This document shows positions 1-6,836 of a stretch of 26,674 nucleotides of DNA, in pieces (positions within the stretch are counted from its first letter, which is position 1; each line of letters opens with the position of its first letter). The notes below the pieces were generated by a model. That model searched no databases. It saw only the letters and a list, made by a program, of their open reading frames with translations, and had not been told where the DNA came from. The position numbers were made by a program, and so were the translations under genes. This stretch comes from NORP240 sp046047495 (GTDB lineage Bacteria; Pseudomonadota; Gammaproteobacteria; Pseudomonadales; Pseudohongiellaceae), in contig JBJOHV010000015.1 of NCBI GenBank assembly GCA_046047495.1, positions 1 to 26,674 on the forward strand, read 5' to 3'.

Positions 1-1150
1 CGTAATCGTCCTCGAAGGGATAGCCGCGCACCCAGTTGTGGTCATAGCCCACGCAGGACAGGGTTTCCACGGTATAGCCCCAGATGGCTTCCAGACACAT
101 GCGCTCGCCGGGGGCGTGCAGATGGGGTTCGAAGGTGATGATCTTGGTGTGCTGGTCCAGCACGGTGTAGGCATGCAGCTCCTGCTGGTCCTTGTTGCCC
201 TGGATGGAGATGTCCACGCCATTGCCGAGGCCCAGGGAGACCCGCTCGTACTTCGGTTCGTAGCCCTTGGGATGCAGGCGGAAACCGATCTCCAGGTGGC
301 CCGTGGTGTCGCGGCCGTTGGAGTGCATGTGCACCGAGTCGGAAATCACATAGGAACCGGCTTTCAGCAGACGGCCGGCATCGGGGTCGAAGATGTCCGC
401 ATTGCGGCCCACTTCGTGCACCGGCCAGCTGGTGGAATCACCGTCCTGCACCACGTTGCCACTCTCGTCCACCTGACCCGTGCTCCAGATCATGTGGTGG
501 AATATGAAGCGGCCGCCCACGGTATCGCGACCGGTGCCGCCGGTGGGCACGTCATTGACCTCGACGATCTCCACGGACTTCACGTAACGGTCCTCTTCCA
601 GGGGAATCTGCACCCGGTCGATCTCGCCCCACCAGTCGGGGGTGCCGGCCAGTTTGGTGACCGGGTTGGTCTTGACGATCACGTCCGGCTGGCCGGCGCG
701 CCACTTGATGGAGTCATCGAACACCAGGGCGGGCGGCGCATCGGCCTCGTTGCCCTTGGGGGTGCCGCTGCGGGCCCAGGTGGAGATCTTGGCCAGTTCC
801 TCATCGGTCAGGGAGGGATCGTTCTTGTACTGCTGAATGCCGATGTCTTTCTCCGCATACCAGGGGGGCATGGCGCCGGCACGGTCCCGCAAACCCGTCT
901 TGTATTCGATCAGTCCCGCATAGGGGGCAACCTGGTCATAGGTGATCAGGGGCATGGGGCCGGCACCACCGGGACGGTGGCAGTTCTGGCAGCTGCGCTG
1001 CAGGATCGGCTCGATGTCCTTGTGGAAGGTGACATCCTGAGCCGACTGAGCGCTGGCACTCAAGGGTAAGGCGGACGCGGCCAGATAACCCAGCGCCAGC
1101 AGGGGAACTGTCCAGGGTTTGCGTCGGTTCGGGGGGTTGGGTGACATCAT
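1..1150 (-). CDS. Secreted cytochrome c / copper type II monooxygenase-like fusion (C-terminus off the left edge)
   Basis: The reading frame covers 383 residues and runs off the window. It starts at a double ATG (1150, 1147) preceded by AAGGAG 8 nt upstream. Residues 1-35 form a signal peptide ending near ASAQS. A c-type heme motif, CQNCH, lies at residues 54-58, followed by PMPL and the AMPPWYA segment typical of this cytochrome family. The second half carries histidine clusters like those of ascorbate-dependent copper monooxygenases of the PHM/DBH type: HH (218-219), HMH (274-276), HLH (343-345) and H371. Known relatives are periplasmic redox enzymes of unclear substrate found in marine and soil bacteria. 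The inferred role is oxidation of an organic substrate, with electrons passing through the heme domain. The missing C-terminus should hold the remaining copper ligands. Confidence is high for the domains and low for the substrate. Confidence 0.85.
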   Translation of the reverse strand, partial: MMSPNPPNRRKPWTVPLLALGYLAASALPLSASAQSAQDVTFHKDIEPILQRSCQNCHRPGGAGPMPLITYDQVAPYAGLIEYKTGLRDRAGAMPPWYAEKDIGIQQYKNDPSLTDEELAKISTWARSGTPKGNEADAPPALVFDDSIKWRAGQPDVIVKTNPVTKLAGTPDWWGEIDRVQIPLEEDRYVKSVEIVEVNDVPTGGTGRDTVGGRFIFHHMIWSTGQVDESGNVVQDGDSTSWPVHEVGRNADIFDPDAGRLLKAGSYVISDSVHMHSNGRDTTGHLEIGFRLHPKGYEPKYERVSLGLGNGVDISIQGNKDQQELHAYTVLDQHTKIITFEPHLHAPGERMCLEAIWGYTVETLSCVGYDHNWVRGYPFEDDY

Positions 1151-1274
1151 GACTGCTGCTCCTTTGATAATTGTTTTCAGCGTGAAATGACTGTGATTAA
1201 CCGTCGGACTGCCAACAGGTAGCCGGTGGGTCTGGGGCAGGATTGGAGCAAATAAATATTTGGTTGTCTGCCGA

Positions 1275-1304
1275 ATTCCAAAATTCGCTGTCGAATTTTG
1301 AAAT
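1275..1304. promoter_or_regulatory. AT-rich palindrome upstream of the monooxygenase gene, candidate operator
   Basis: Two 13-bp arms (1275-1287 and 1292-1304) around a CTGT spacer match with one mismatch; the inner 9 bp CAAAATTCG/CGAATTTTG are perfect. It lies about 125 bp upstream of the monooxygenase start, in an AT-rich stretch inside otherwise GC-rich DNA. It could bind a dimeric regulator or form a hairpin in a leader. No specific regulator can be assigned from sequence. Confidence 0.4.
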
Positions 1305-1330
1305 CCGCAGCAATCGACAGCGGTGGGATT

Positions 1331-1375
1331 GACCGGTCCGGCGGCCCCCCCCGAGCGGGGGCCGCCGGACCGGTC
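1331..1375 (-). terminator. Strong GC-rich hairpin downstream of the minus-strand TonB receptor fragment
   Basis: Perfect 19-bp arms at 1331-1349 and 1357-1375 enclose a 7-nt loop. The hairpin begins 16 nt after the receptor stop codon on the minus strand. There is no clear U-tract, so it may act as a terminator or as an mRNA 3'-end stabiliser. Confidence 0.55.
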
Positions 1376-1391
1376 ACGGCAGGCAGTGCCG

Positions 1392-1865
1392 CTACAGACT
1401 GAAATCCAGGCTCATAGACAGGGTTCTGCCGAACGGATCGTAGATCCGGGTTTCCAGGCCGCCGGGAATGGGCAGGGCGTCGGGTTCCCAGTCAAACACG
1501 TTGTTCATGTTCAAACCCAGAACCACGTCGCGGCCAAACCCGAACAGACTGTCCAGGGAATAGTTGTAATTGAGGTCCACCTGGTAACCGCCACTCACCT
1601 CGGTGGGACGGGTGACCGCCGTCTCCGGCAAACCGGGTCGGAACGGCGTGATGGGGGCGTTCTCGTTGAAGGTGATGTCGGAGGTGTAACGCAGGCTCCC
1701 GTGCACCCGATGATCCCCCTTGAACCAGTCCAGGGTGGTGACCGCCTTCCACTCCGGCAGGGGCGGTGCCTTGGCGGTTTGCCCGTTCTGGAACCCTACG
1801 GCCACGAAACTGCCGTCCAGGGTATCGAAGATGTACTCGCTGATGTAGGACGCCCGGTAACCCTG
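1392..1865 (-). pseudogene. TonB-dependent receptor, C-terminal beta-barrel fragment (5' part missing)
   Basis: About 155 residues are homologous to the end of a TonB-dependent receptor. They run from the strand SYISEYIF through AKAPPLPEWK, LNMNNVFDWEP and the ETRIYDPFGRTLSMSLDFSL terminus, which ends in the aromatic strand typical of outer membrane barrels. Upstream of about 1865 (higher coordinates on this strand) the frame stays open but lies antisense to the plus-strand receptor fragment and no longer resembles a receptor. A full receptor is usually 850-1000 residues, so the signal peptide, TonB box, plug and most of the barrel are absent. It is probably a non-functional remnant. The paralogous fragment at 1866-2456 faces away from it, so the two broken 5' ends meet. 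Confidence 0.8.
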
Positions 1866-2456
1866 TTGCCCACACTGATCATCCGCACCCCGCAGAACGT
1901 GGACGGCATCGATGTGGCCGTGTATGACTTCAAGACCCGTTATCGCCTGCCGGAGAGCAACTGGGGCAGCTTCAGTCTCAGCCTGGATGCGTCGATCTAT
2001 GACAGCTACCTGTTGACGGAATTCAACGGCAGCACCCGGGAGATGGCCGGCTACCGTAACGGCGATACCGGCAAGGCACCGCCGCTGCCGAAGGTAAAGG
2101 GTACTGTTGCCGTCAACTGGATGCGCGGCGATCACAATGCCCGCGTGTCCACCCGCTTCAACGACGACATCATCTTCGGACCGCTGGACCCCATCACCCG
2201 GGTAGCACCGCCCATCTTCAATGCAGGGGACATCGTGCGACCTGCGGAAGTGGGTGGTGGCTGGCGGGTGGACATGAACTACGGCTATGCCCTGCCTGAC
2301 CTGTTCGGTTTCGGCTCCGGCACCCAGATCGGCGTGTCCGTGCGCAATGTGTTCGATTGGGAGCCCACGCCGCTGCCGGTACAGGGTGGCTTCGAAACCC
2401 GTCTCTACGATCCATACGGCCGCATGTTCACCGTCAACCTGGACTTCGAACTGTAA
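1866..2456 (+). pseudogene. TonB-dependent receptor, C-terminal beta-barrel fragment (5' part missing)
   Basis: About 195 residues are recognisable as the last barrel strands of a TonB-dependent receptor: TPQNVDGIDVAVYDF, GKAPPLPKVK, VSVRNVFDWEP and the ETRLYDPYGRMFTVNLDFEL C-terminus. It is clearly a paralogue of the minus-strand fragment at 1392-1865, sharing APPLP, the NVFDWEP core and the ETR-YDP-GR ending, but the two are diverged. Plug, signal peptide and TonB box are missing. The open frame extends back to about 1323, but only as the antisense of the other fragment. A classical terminator follows at 2486-2516. It is likely the residue of a deletion between two divergently transcribed receptor genes. 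A misassembly cannot be excluded. Confidence 0.8.
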
Positions 2457-2485
2457 ACAGCTGCAGTTCGCAGCCAGTCACATCA

Positions 2486-2516
2486 CGCCGGCATCATCGA
2501 TGCCGGCGTTTTTTTT
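2486..2516 (+). terminator. Rho-independent terminator
   Basis: A perfect 10-bp stem (CGCCGGCATC at 2486-2495 with GATGCCGGCG at 2499-2508) has a 3-nt loop and is followed by eight T residues. It lies 29 nt after the stop of the plus-strand TonB receptor fragment, showing that this fragment kept its native 3' end. Confidence 0.9.
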
Positions 2517-2568
2517 GTAACCTGGATTGGCTTGCATCTGTTTGCCCCGTGGAATACCGTGCTGAACC

Positions 2569-3669
2569 ATGAGTTGGATCGGTGATGTTTTTCGGCTGTT
2601 GGCCTTTTCCCAGTTGGTGACGGTGGCGCTGTATTTTGTGCTGCACCAGCGCAATGTCATCGGACGGCTGATCGCCCTGTTGGCGGTGTGCCTGATGGCC
2701 TATGTGCTGGCAGATCACAGCGCGCTGGTGGACAGCAGCAATACCACCTATGTGATGTACCGCATTGCCACCCTCACACCGCTGGTGCTGCTGGTGATCG
2801 CCCATCATCTGTTCGTGGACGGTGGCAGAATTCACAAGTCCATCTGGGTGCTGGCGTTTTTCTATATCGCCGTGCGGTTCGTCGGCATTCCCCTCTACGA
2901 TCCGGGTATGCCCAACAGCAACCTGTGGTTCGTGGTGATCTATGTGATTCCCCAGACCATCATGCTGTACCTGTCGGTGCTGACCATCTACCTGGCTGCC
3001 CGCGGTTACCGTATCGACCTCATGGAGGAGCGGCGCAACTTTCGCGTCGTGTTCGTCATTGCCATCGGCATCTTGCTGGCCATCCGCACCGCCAATGCCT
3101 ACTTCAGTTTCGCGGATCCGTTTTTGGACAACATCTGGCTGTTCACCATCGAACCCCTGCCGGACTATGTATTCCCCACCTACGTGTTCATCATCACCCT
3201 CGGCTTCAATCAGCTGATCTTCCGGCTGCACAAAGACGCCTTCAACCTGATCACCCTGCCTGCCCAGGACTGGACCATCCCCGAGACGCCAGCGGCTCCC
3301 AGCAAAGGGGTCAAGGGTTCCAATCAGAGCGCCATCGAGCGCATTCAGGTATTGATGGAGAAGGAGCGCCTGTATGCCACTCCCGGCTTCACCATCTCCG
3401 ATCTGGCCCAGGCCATGTCAATGCAGGAATACCGGTTGCGGCGGCTCATCAACCAGGGATTGAAGTACCGCAACTTCAACCAGTTCCTCAATCACTACCG
3501 CATCGAGGAGGCGAGCCGGCGCCTGCAGCAGTCAACCGCTCCGGTGTCCACCATCGCCCTGGACATCGGCTATGGCTCTTTGTCCTCGTTCAACGCGGCC
3601 TTCAAGGCCCGCTTCGACATGACCCCGACCGAATACCGCAACCTGCACCGCTCCGGCAGCGGTGTGTGA
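2569..3669 (+). CDS. Membrane-bound AraC-family transcription regulator (multi-TM sensor plus AraC HTH)
   Basis: The product has 366 residues. Residues 1-235 contain about seven hydrophobic helices (for example LIALLAVCLMAYVLA, TPLVLLVIAHHLF, WVLAFFYIAVRF, VFVIAIGILLAI, VFPTYVFIITLGF). A linker follows, then a complete AraC-type double HTH in the last 110 residues. The second helix carries the family signature around IALDIGYGSLSSFNAAF and the RFDMTPTEYR ending. Regulators of this build sit in the inner membrane and often neighbour TonB receptors and catabolic genes. The inferred role is control of the adjacent uptake/oxidation locus. The start codon lacks a clear ribosome binding site but gives the first transmembrane helix. 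Downstream it converges with a GFA-type gene. Confidence 0.88.
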   Translation: MSWIGDVFRLLAFSQLVTVALYFVLHQRNVIGRLIALLAVCLMAYVLADHSALVDSSNTTYVMYRIATLTPLVLLVIAHHLFVDGGRIHKSIWVLAFFYIAVRFVGIPLYDPGMPNSNLWFVVIYVIPQTIMLYLSVLTIYLAARGYRIDLMEERRNFRVVFVIAIGILLAIRTANAYFSFADPFLDNIWLFTIEPLPDYVFPTYVFIITLGFNQLIFRLHKDAFNLITLPAQDWTIPETPAAPSKGVKGSNQSAIERIQVLMEKERLYATPGFTISDLAQAMSMQEYRLRRLINQGLKYRNFNQFLNHYRIEEASRRLQQSTAPVSTIALDIGYGSLSSFNAAFKARFDMTPTEYRNLHRSGSGV

Positions 3670-3684
3670 CCGGCATTACCGGTC
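3668..3684. terminator. Short hairpin between convergent genes
   Basis: GACCGG (3668-3673) and CCGGTC (3679-3684) form a 6-bp stem with a 5-nt loop, overlapping the stop codon of the AraC regulator and just before the stop of the convergent GFA gene. It could act in both directions; no U-tract is visible. Confidence 0.35.
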
Positions 3685-3688
3685 CGGC

Positions 3689-4042
3689 CTACAGTGACGC
3701 GCCGTCATACACCTTGAATGGCAGGTTGGGGGAGTCCACACCGTCCAGGCAGCCGGTGTTGATGCGATAAAAACCCGGCTGGCGGCGGGTCTGGTGAAAC
3801 GTGTAGATGCCACAGGTGCGGCAGAAATGATGCTTGGCCAATCCGGTGCCGAACACATAGGTGCCCAGGGCATCTCCCGCCACCTTGATCCTGATGTCCT
3901 TGGGGCCCACCACATAATCGGTCATCGTGGCACCTTTGCGGCGGCAGATGGAGCAGTTGCAGCGCAGCCCGCTGGCGATCTCCGGTCCGCTGAACTCAAA
4001 GCTGATGGCCCCACAGTGACAACTGCCGGTGTAGGTCTTCAT
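3689..4042 (-). CDS. GFA/CENP-V family zinc-binding protein
   Basis: The product has 117 residues. The family's cysteine pattern is complete: CHC at 8-10, C-N-C-x-x-C at 28-33 and C-x-x-C at 74-77. These bind two zinc ions in the Mss4-like fold of the GFA family (named after a glutathione-dependent formaldehyde-activating enzyme). Most members have no proven activity, so a role in formaldehyde or thiol-adduct handling is only suggested. AGAGGA lies 8 nt before the ATG. The gene is last in a likely three-gene run with the GST (31-nt gap) and the TfoX-N gene, which fits a glutathione-linked role. A second GFA gene lies at 6837-7226. Confidence 0.9.
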   Translation of the reverse strand: MKTYTGSCHCGAISFEFSGPEIASGLRCNCSICRRKGATMTDYVVGPKDIRIKVAGDALGTYVFGTGLAKHHFCRTCGIYTFHQTRRQPGFYRINTGCLDGVDSPNLPFKVYDGASL

Positions 4043-4073
4043 GACATGGATCCTCTCGAGGGAAACGCGGTGG

Positions 4074-4679
4074 TCAATCGGTCATGCCGACGTAGCCCGG
4101 CAGGGTTGCCATGCGCTCCAGCCAGGCTCGAATGCCGGGATAGGAGGACAGGTTGAAACCGCCTTCGTGGGACACGTGGGTATAGGCGTACAGGGCAATG
4201 TCGGCGATGGTGGGGGTTGTGCCCACCAGGAAGGCATGCTGCGCCAGCTGTTGCTCCATGACGGCCAGGGCCCGGTGGCCGCCCGCCTGTTTGGATTCGT
4301 AGTCGGCACGCCGGGATTCCGGCAGCCCCAGATACTTGTTGATATAGCGGGCCACGGCAATGCAGGGCTCGTGGCTGTATTGCTCGAAGAACATCCATTG
4401 CAGTACACGGGCACGGGCCAGGGTGTCCGTCGGCAGCCAGGGAGAGCCGCTGGCCAGGTAGTAGAGAATGGCATTTGACTCCGGCAAAAATTCGCCATTG
4501 TCCAGTTCCAGCAAGGGAATCTTGCCATTGGGGTTTTTGGCCAGGAATTCGGGAGTGCGTGATTCCCCCTTGACCACGTCGATGTGCACCCACTGATGGG
4601 GAATCTTGAGAAACGCCATAAGCAGTTTCAGCTTGTAGCAGTTGCCCGACAACACATCGCCGTAGATTTTCAAGCTCAT
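4074..4679 (-). CDS. Glutathione S-transferase family protein
   Basis: The product has 201 residues, normal for a soluble GST. The N-terminal thioredoxin-like domain begins MSLKIYGDVLSGNCYKLKLL and includes the cis-proline/binding segment NGKIPLLELDNGEFLPESNA, with the Glu-Ser that contacts the glutathione gamma-glutamyl group. The C-terminal helical domain carries the N-capping motif TIADIALYAYTHV. It catalyses or supports conjugation of glutathione to electrophiles in the cytoplasm; the substrate is unknown. The start is set by GCAGGA 5 nt upstream. It sits between the TfoX-N gene (34-nt gap) and a GFA gene (31-nt gap) on the same strand, probably one operon. Confidence 0.92.
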   Translation of the reverse strand: MSLKIYGDVLSGNCYKLKLLMAFLKIPHQWVHIDVVKGESRTPEFLAKNPNGKIPLLELDNGEFLPESNAILYYLASGSPWLPTDTLARARVLQWMFFEQYSHEPCIAVARYINKYLGLPESRRADYESKQAGGHRALAVMEQQLAQHAFLVGTTPTIADIALYAYTHVSHEGGFNLSSYPGIRAWLERMATLPGYVGMTD

Positions 4680-4713
4680 GGATAGTCCTGCGTGATGGGG
4701 CTATGGACGAGGT

Positions 4714-5052
4714 TCAGTGTATGCGCTCGGGCTTGTTGCCGCGCACTGCCGCCTCGTAGGCGCGGGATGCCCAAAGGCTGGCCGCCTCCGGATCATCGAA
4801 GATCACTTCGGGCGCCTCGTAATAGCTCATCTGGGCCAGCTTGCCCGCCTTGTTGTAGATGAAGGGTTCCAGGCCTTCCGCCTCGAACAGGGGGGCGGAT
4901 TCATCGTCCGCCTTCAGGTACAGCACGTCTTTGGCCACCAGACCGATCATCAGGTTGTTGTGGAACACCCCGTGGCCACCAAACATGGCGCGTACCTCGA
5001 CGGGTCCAAACTGGGCAAACACTTCGGGCAGGTAATCGACAAACTCACTCAT
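4714..5052 (-). CDS. TfoX N-terminal domain protein
   Basis: The product has 112 residues and matches the N-terminal domain of TfoX/Sxy proteins: an opening helix, then VEVRAMFGGHGVFHNNLMIGLV, VLYLKADDESAPLFE and MSYYEAPEVIFDDPEAA. Full TfoX competence regulators also have a C-terminal domain of about 80 residues, which is absent here. Stand-alone N-domain proteins are common and mostly uncharacterised, so a competence role should not be assumed. It is first in a likely operon with GST and GFA genes. Confidence 0.88.
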   Translation of the reverse strand: MSEFVDYLPEVFAQFGPVEVRAMFGGHGVFHNNLMIGLVAKDVLYLKADDESAPLFEAEGLEPFIYNKAGKLAQMSYYEAPEVIFDDPEAASLWASRAYEAAVRGNKPERIH

Positions 5053-5265
5053 GGTCTTTCATGGCTCCGGGTCAGCGGGTTTCGGGCGGCATTGCCGGAT
5101 AACGTATCCATAAAATCGCACGCGTTCAAGCACGCAAAGGTTACGGGTGGTTTACAGCCCACTCCGCACCCCCGGTCCAGGGCCATGCAAGGCCGCTTCT
5201 ATACAAGTCAGCAGGGGATGCCGTATGCTTCGCGGCCGTTATTCACCGTCAATGCCATCAACCCT

Positions 5266-5511
5266 ATGCCCGCCATCGTCGTTTACACGCGCAAGTTCTG
5301 CGGCTATTGCACGGCCGCCAAGCAACTGCTGGAAAGTCGCGGTTACACCTTCACCGAGGTCAACCTGGACGAACAGCCCTTTGAACTTACCCAGGACATC
5401 ATGCGCCGCTCGGGTCAGCGCACCGTGCCCCAGATCTTCGTGGACGACCAGCCCATCGGCGGTTACCGGGAACTGGCCGCCAGCCTGCGCAGCGGAGATT
5501 TTCCGGCGTAG
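5266..5511 (+). CDS. grxC: Glutaredoxin 3 (GrxC-type)
   Basis: The product has 81 residues, the usual size for a monothiol/dithiol glutaredoxin. The active site is C12-G-Y-C15, a variant of the common CPYC. The cis-proline motif TVP is at 53-55 followed by QIFVDDQPIGGYREL, whose GG pair binds glutathione. It reduces protein and glutathione mixed disulfides in the cytoplasm. The start at 5266 gives the family-like N-terminus MPAIVVYTRKFC. An in-frame ATG at 5218 with a closer purine-rich stretch would add 16 residues and cannot be excluded. The stop codon is directly followed by a REP-like repeat. The gene is divergent from the TfoX-GST-GFA operon, keeping thiol-related functions side by side. 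Confidence 0.88.
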   Translation: MPAIVVYTRKFCGYCTAAKQLLESRGYTFTEVNLDEQPFELTQDIMRRSGQRTVPQIFVDDQPIGGYRELAASLRSGDFPA

Positions 5512-5539
5512 ATTTAAGGGGACGGAGGGATTACTTTTT
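5512..5539 (+). repeat. REP-like repeat, half copy
   Basis: A 28-bp sequence containing AAGGGGACGGAGGGATTAC is identical to 6590-6617. It begins at the base after the glutaredoxin stop codon. The second palindrome arm present in the copy at 6590-6636 is missing here. Confidence 0.75.
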
Positions 5540-5592
5540 GACCACTCTGACACCTTATTCAACCAGGCTGCGCCTCTTGCCGGGTGTTGTGC

Positions 5593-5955
5593 TCAATAGT
5601 GAGCCGCCGCGCGACACACCAAGCCGGCAGCATCGAACTCGAACACCTCGGCGCCCTGCCGCTGATCGTGGCGCTGGTAGATGATCACCAGACTGTCCAC
5701 CCCGCTGGCCACTGACACCAGGCTGAAGTGAAGGTCGGGCCGGCGGGCGAGGGCCTTCTGCCAATAGGCTCCCACCGCGGCCTTGCCCCGCAGTCGGCCG
5801 CTGGGTTCGCCCGCCACACTGGCGATGAAGGGTGAGCTGAATTCAAAATCCTCGCTGTAGTGGGACAGGATGCGGGTCAGATCATGGCTGTTCCAGGCGG
5901 CGATCCATTCCGCTGCAAAACGGGCGGCGAATTCTTCGGTCACCCGACCCTTCAT
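5593..5955 (-). CDS. SnoaL-like / NTF2-fold protein
   Basis: The product has 120 residues. The segment EFAARFAAEWIAAWNSHDLTRILSHYSEDFEFSSPF is the usual opening of SnoaL-like NTF2-fold proteins, followed by GRLRGKAAVGAYWQKAL and the conical beta-sheet strands to the C-terminus. Relatives include cyclases, isomerases and many proteins of unknown role; no substrate can be named. The start ATG overlaps the stop of the upstream HTH-DUF805 gene (ATGA), so translation is probably coupled, with GGGAG close upstream. A much longer open frame extends upstream but only as a shadow of the HTH gene. Confidence 0.85.
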   Translation of the reverse strand: MKGRVTEEFAARFAAEWIAAWNSHDLTRILSHYSEDFEFSSPFIASVAGEPSGRLRGKAAVGAYWQKALARRPDLHFSLVSVASGVDSLVIIYQRHDQRQGAEVFEFDAAGLVCRAAAHY

Positions 5956-6494
5956 CTGCTCCCTTCCGGCGTGTTGCTGTTGTGTAGTGCCTGAGGGGGC
6001 GCCTTGGCCAGCAGGCTCAGGGGTACCACGAAGCCGAACGGCACAATGAACAGCAACTGCCACCAGGGACTTTCTCCCGCCTCGTTGAGTCGGCGCGCCC
6101 CGGCTGCCGCCAGCGGCAGAGCGGCCACCAGGACGACGATCTGGTAAGCCTTGTCGTGGATGACCTGGGCGATGGCGGCCACGATCACGAAGAAGAGGAA
6201 GAACCACCAATACTCGGCGCGGCTGGCGGTGCCGGCAAAATCCGCGTAGTGGGTGAAACCCCGCTTGACCGCCATCATGGGTGAGAACGGCAGGTCGTCG
6301 CTGGGAAGGACCAGTTCCGTACTGTCGACGCCGAACACCGAAGCCAGGGCATGGACGGATTCCAGGGACGCCTTGCCGGTGCTTTCCAGGCGCTGGATCG
6401 TGCGCAGATTGAGCCCGCAAGCCATTGCCAGCTGCTCCTGGGACCACTGCCTCGCGTTGCGCAAGGCTTTCACCCGCCGGGAATCGATCTGCAT
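5952..6494 (-). CDS. XRE-type HTH fused to a DUF805-like membrane domain
   Basis: The product has 180 residues. Residues 4-58 are an XRE helix-turn-helix (LRNARQWSQEQLAMACGLNLRTIQRLE), with an AVFGVDS-type ending usual in this family. Residues 75-160 resemble DUF805, with FADFAGTASRAEYWWFF-like signature FTHYADFAGTASRAEYWW and three to four hydrophobic helices. This places the DNA-binding domain at the inner face of the membrane. The signal sensed is unknown. The start is well supported: AAGGAG lies 6 nt upstream. The gene overlaps the SnoaL-like gene by four bases. The pair is flanked by direct copies of a REP-like repeat. Confidence 0.87.
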   Translation of the reverse strand: MQIDSRRVKALRNARQWSQEQLAMACGLNLRTIQRLESTGKASLESVHALASVFGVDSTELVLPSDDLPFSPMMAVKRGFTHYADFAGTASRAEYWWFFLFFVIVAAIAQVIHDKAYQIVVLVAALPLAAAGARRLNEAGESPWWQLLFIVPFGFVVPLSLLAKAPPQALHNSNTPEGSR

Positions 6495-6589
6495 GGATAA
6501 CTCCTTCTGTGCTGACTGACCGGGTAAACCCTACCGCCAAACCATGCTGACATGCTACGGCAATGACACGACAGTCCCACGACGCGGAC

Positions 6590-6636
6590 ATTTAAGGGGA
6601 CGGAGGGATTACTTTTTAATCCCTCCGTCCCCTTAA
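6590..6636. repeat. REP-like palindrome, full copy, also a likely terminator
   Basis: Perfect 20-bp arms (6592-6611 and 6617-6636) enclose a 5-nt loop. The left side repeats 5512-5539 exactly over 28 bp. The TAA stop of the 66-residue gene on the minus strand lies inside the right arm (6633-6635). The stem is long and GC-rich enough to end transcription on the minus strand. Confidence 0.85.
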
Positions 6637-6833
6637 TTACGTTTGTAATTGCCGGTCAGGCGCGCCATCAGTTGCTGCTGACCCCTGAAATCCAGCTCTG
6701 CCAGTCGGGATGCGTATTTCTCGCCTCTGGTGCCGCTGAAACGGGTCGCGAATTTTCCGCCGCGGGTAATCTCCAGATCGCCATTCTTGCTGGCGCGATA
6801 CGCAAAGCCAAGATCGTCAGCCTCCGATGCCAT
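6633..6833 (-). CDS. Small hypothetical protein (66 aa)
   Basis: The product is 66 residues, basic, with no membrane segment. It reads as a compact strand-rich unit: LGFAYRASKNGDLEITRGG, KFATRFSGTRGEKYASRLAELDF, then a helix ending GNYKRN. I do not recognise the family. It starts 3 nt after the stop of the GFA gene at 6837 and has no ribosome binding site of its own, suggesting coupled translation. Its stop codon is provided by the REP-like palindrome. The regular composition and operon position argue that it is real, but a search for homologues would decide. Confidence 0.6.
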   Translation of the reverse strand: MASEADDLGFAYRASKNGDLEITRGGKFATRFSGTRGEKYASRLAELDFRGQQQLMARLTGNYKRN

Positions 6834-6836
6834 CAG

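Noticed and set aside
38..1069. Long plus-strand open frame of 343 codons
   Set aside because: It is antisense to the cytochrome/monooxygenase gene, whose protein shows clear motifs. The plus-strand translation is rich in G, H, V, A and Q with no domain, typical of an antisense shadow in GC-rich DNA.
4714..5052. Competence regulator (full TfoX/Sxy)
   Set aside because: Only the N-terminal domain is present; the C-terminal domain needed for the known Sxy role is absent and no competence genes are nearby.
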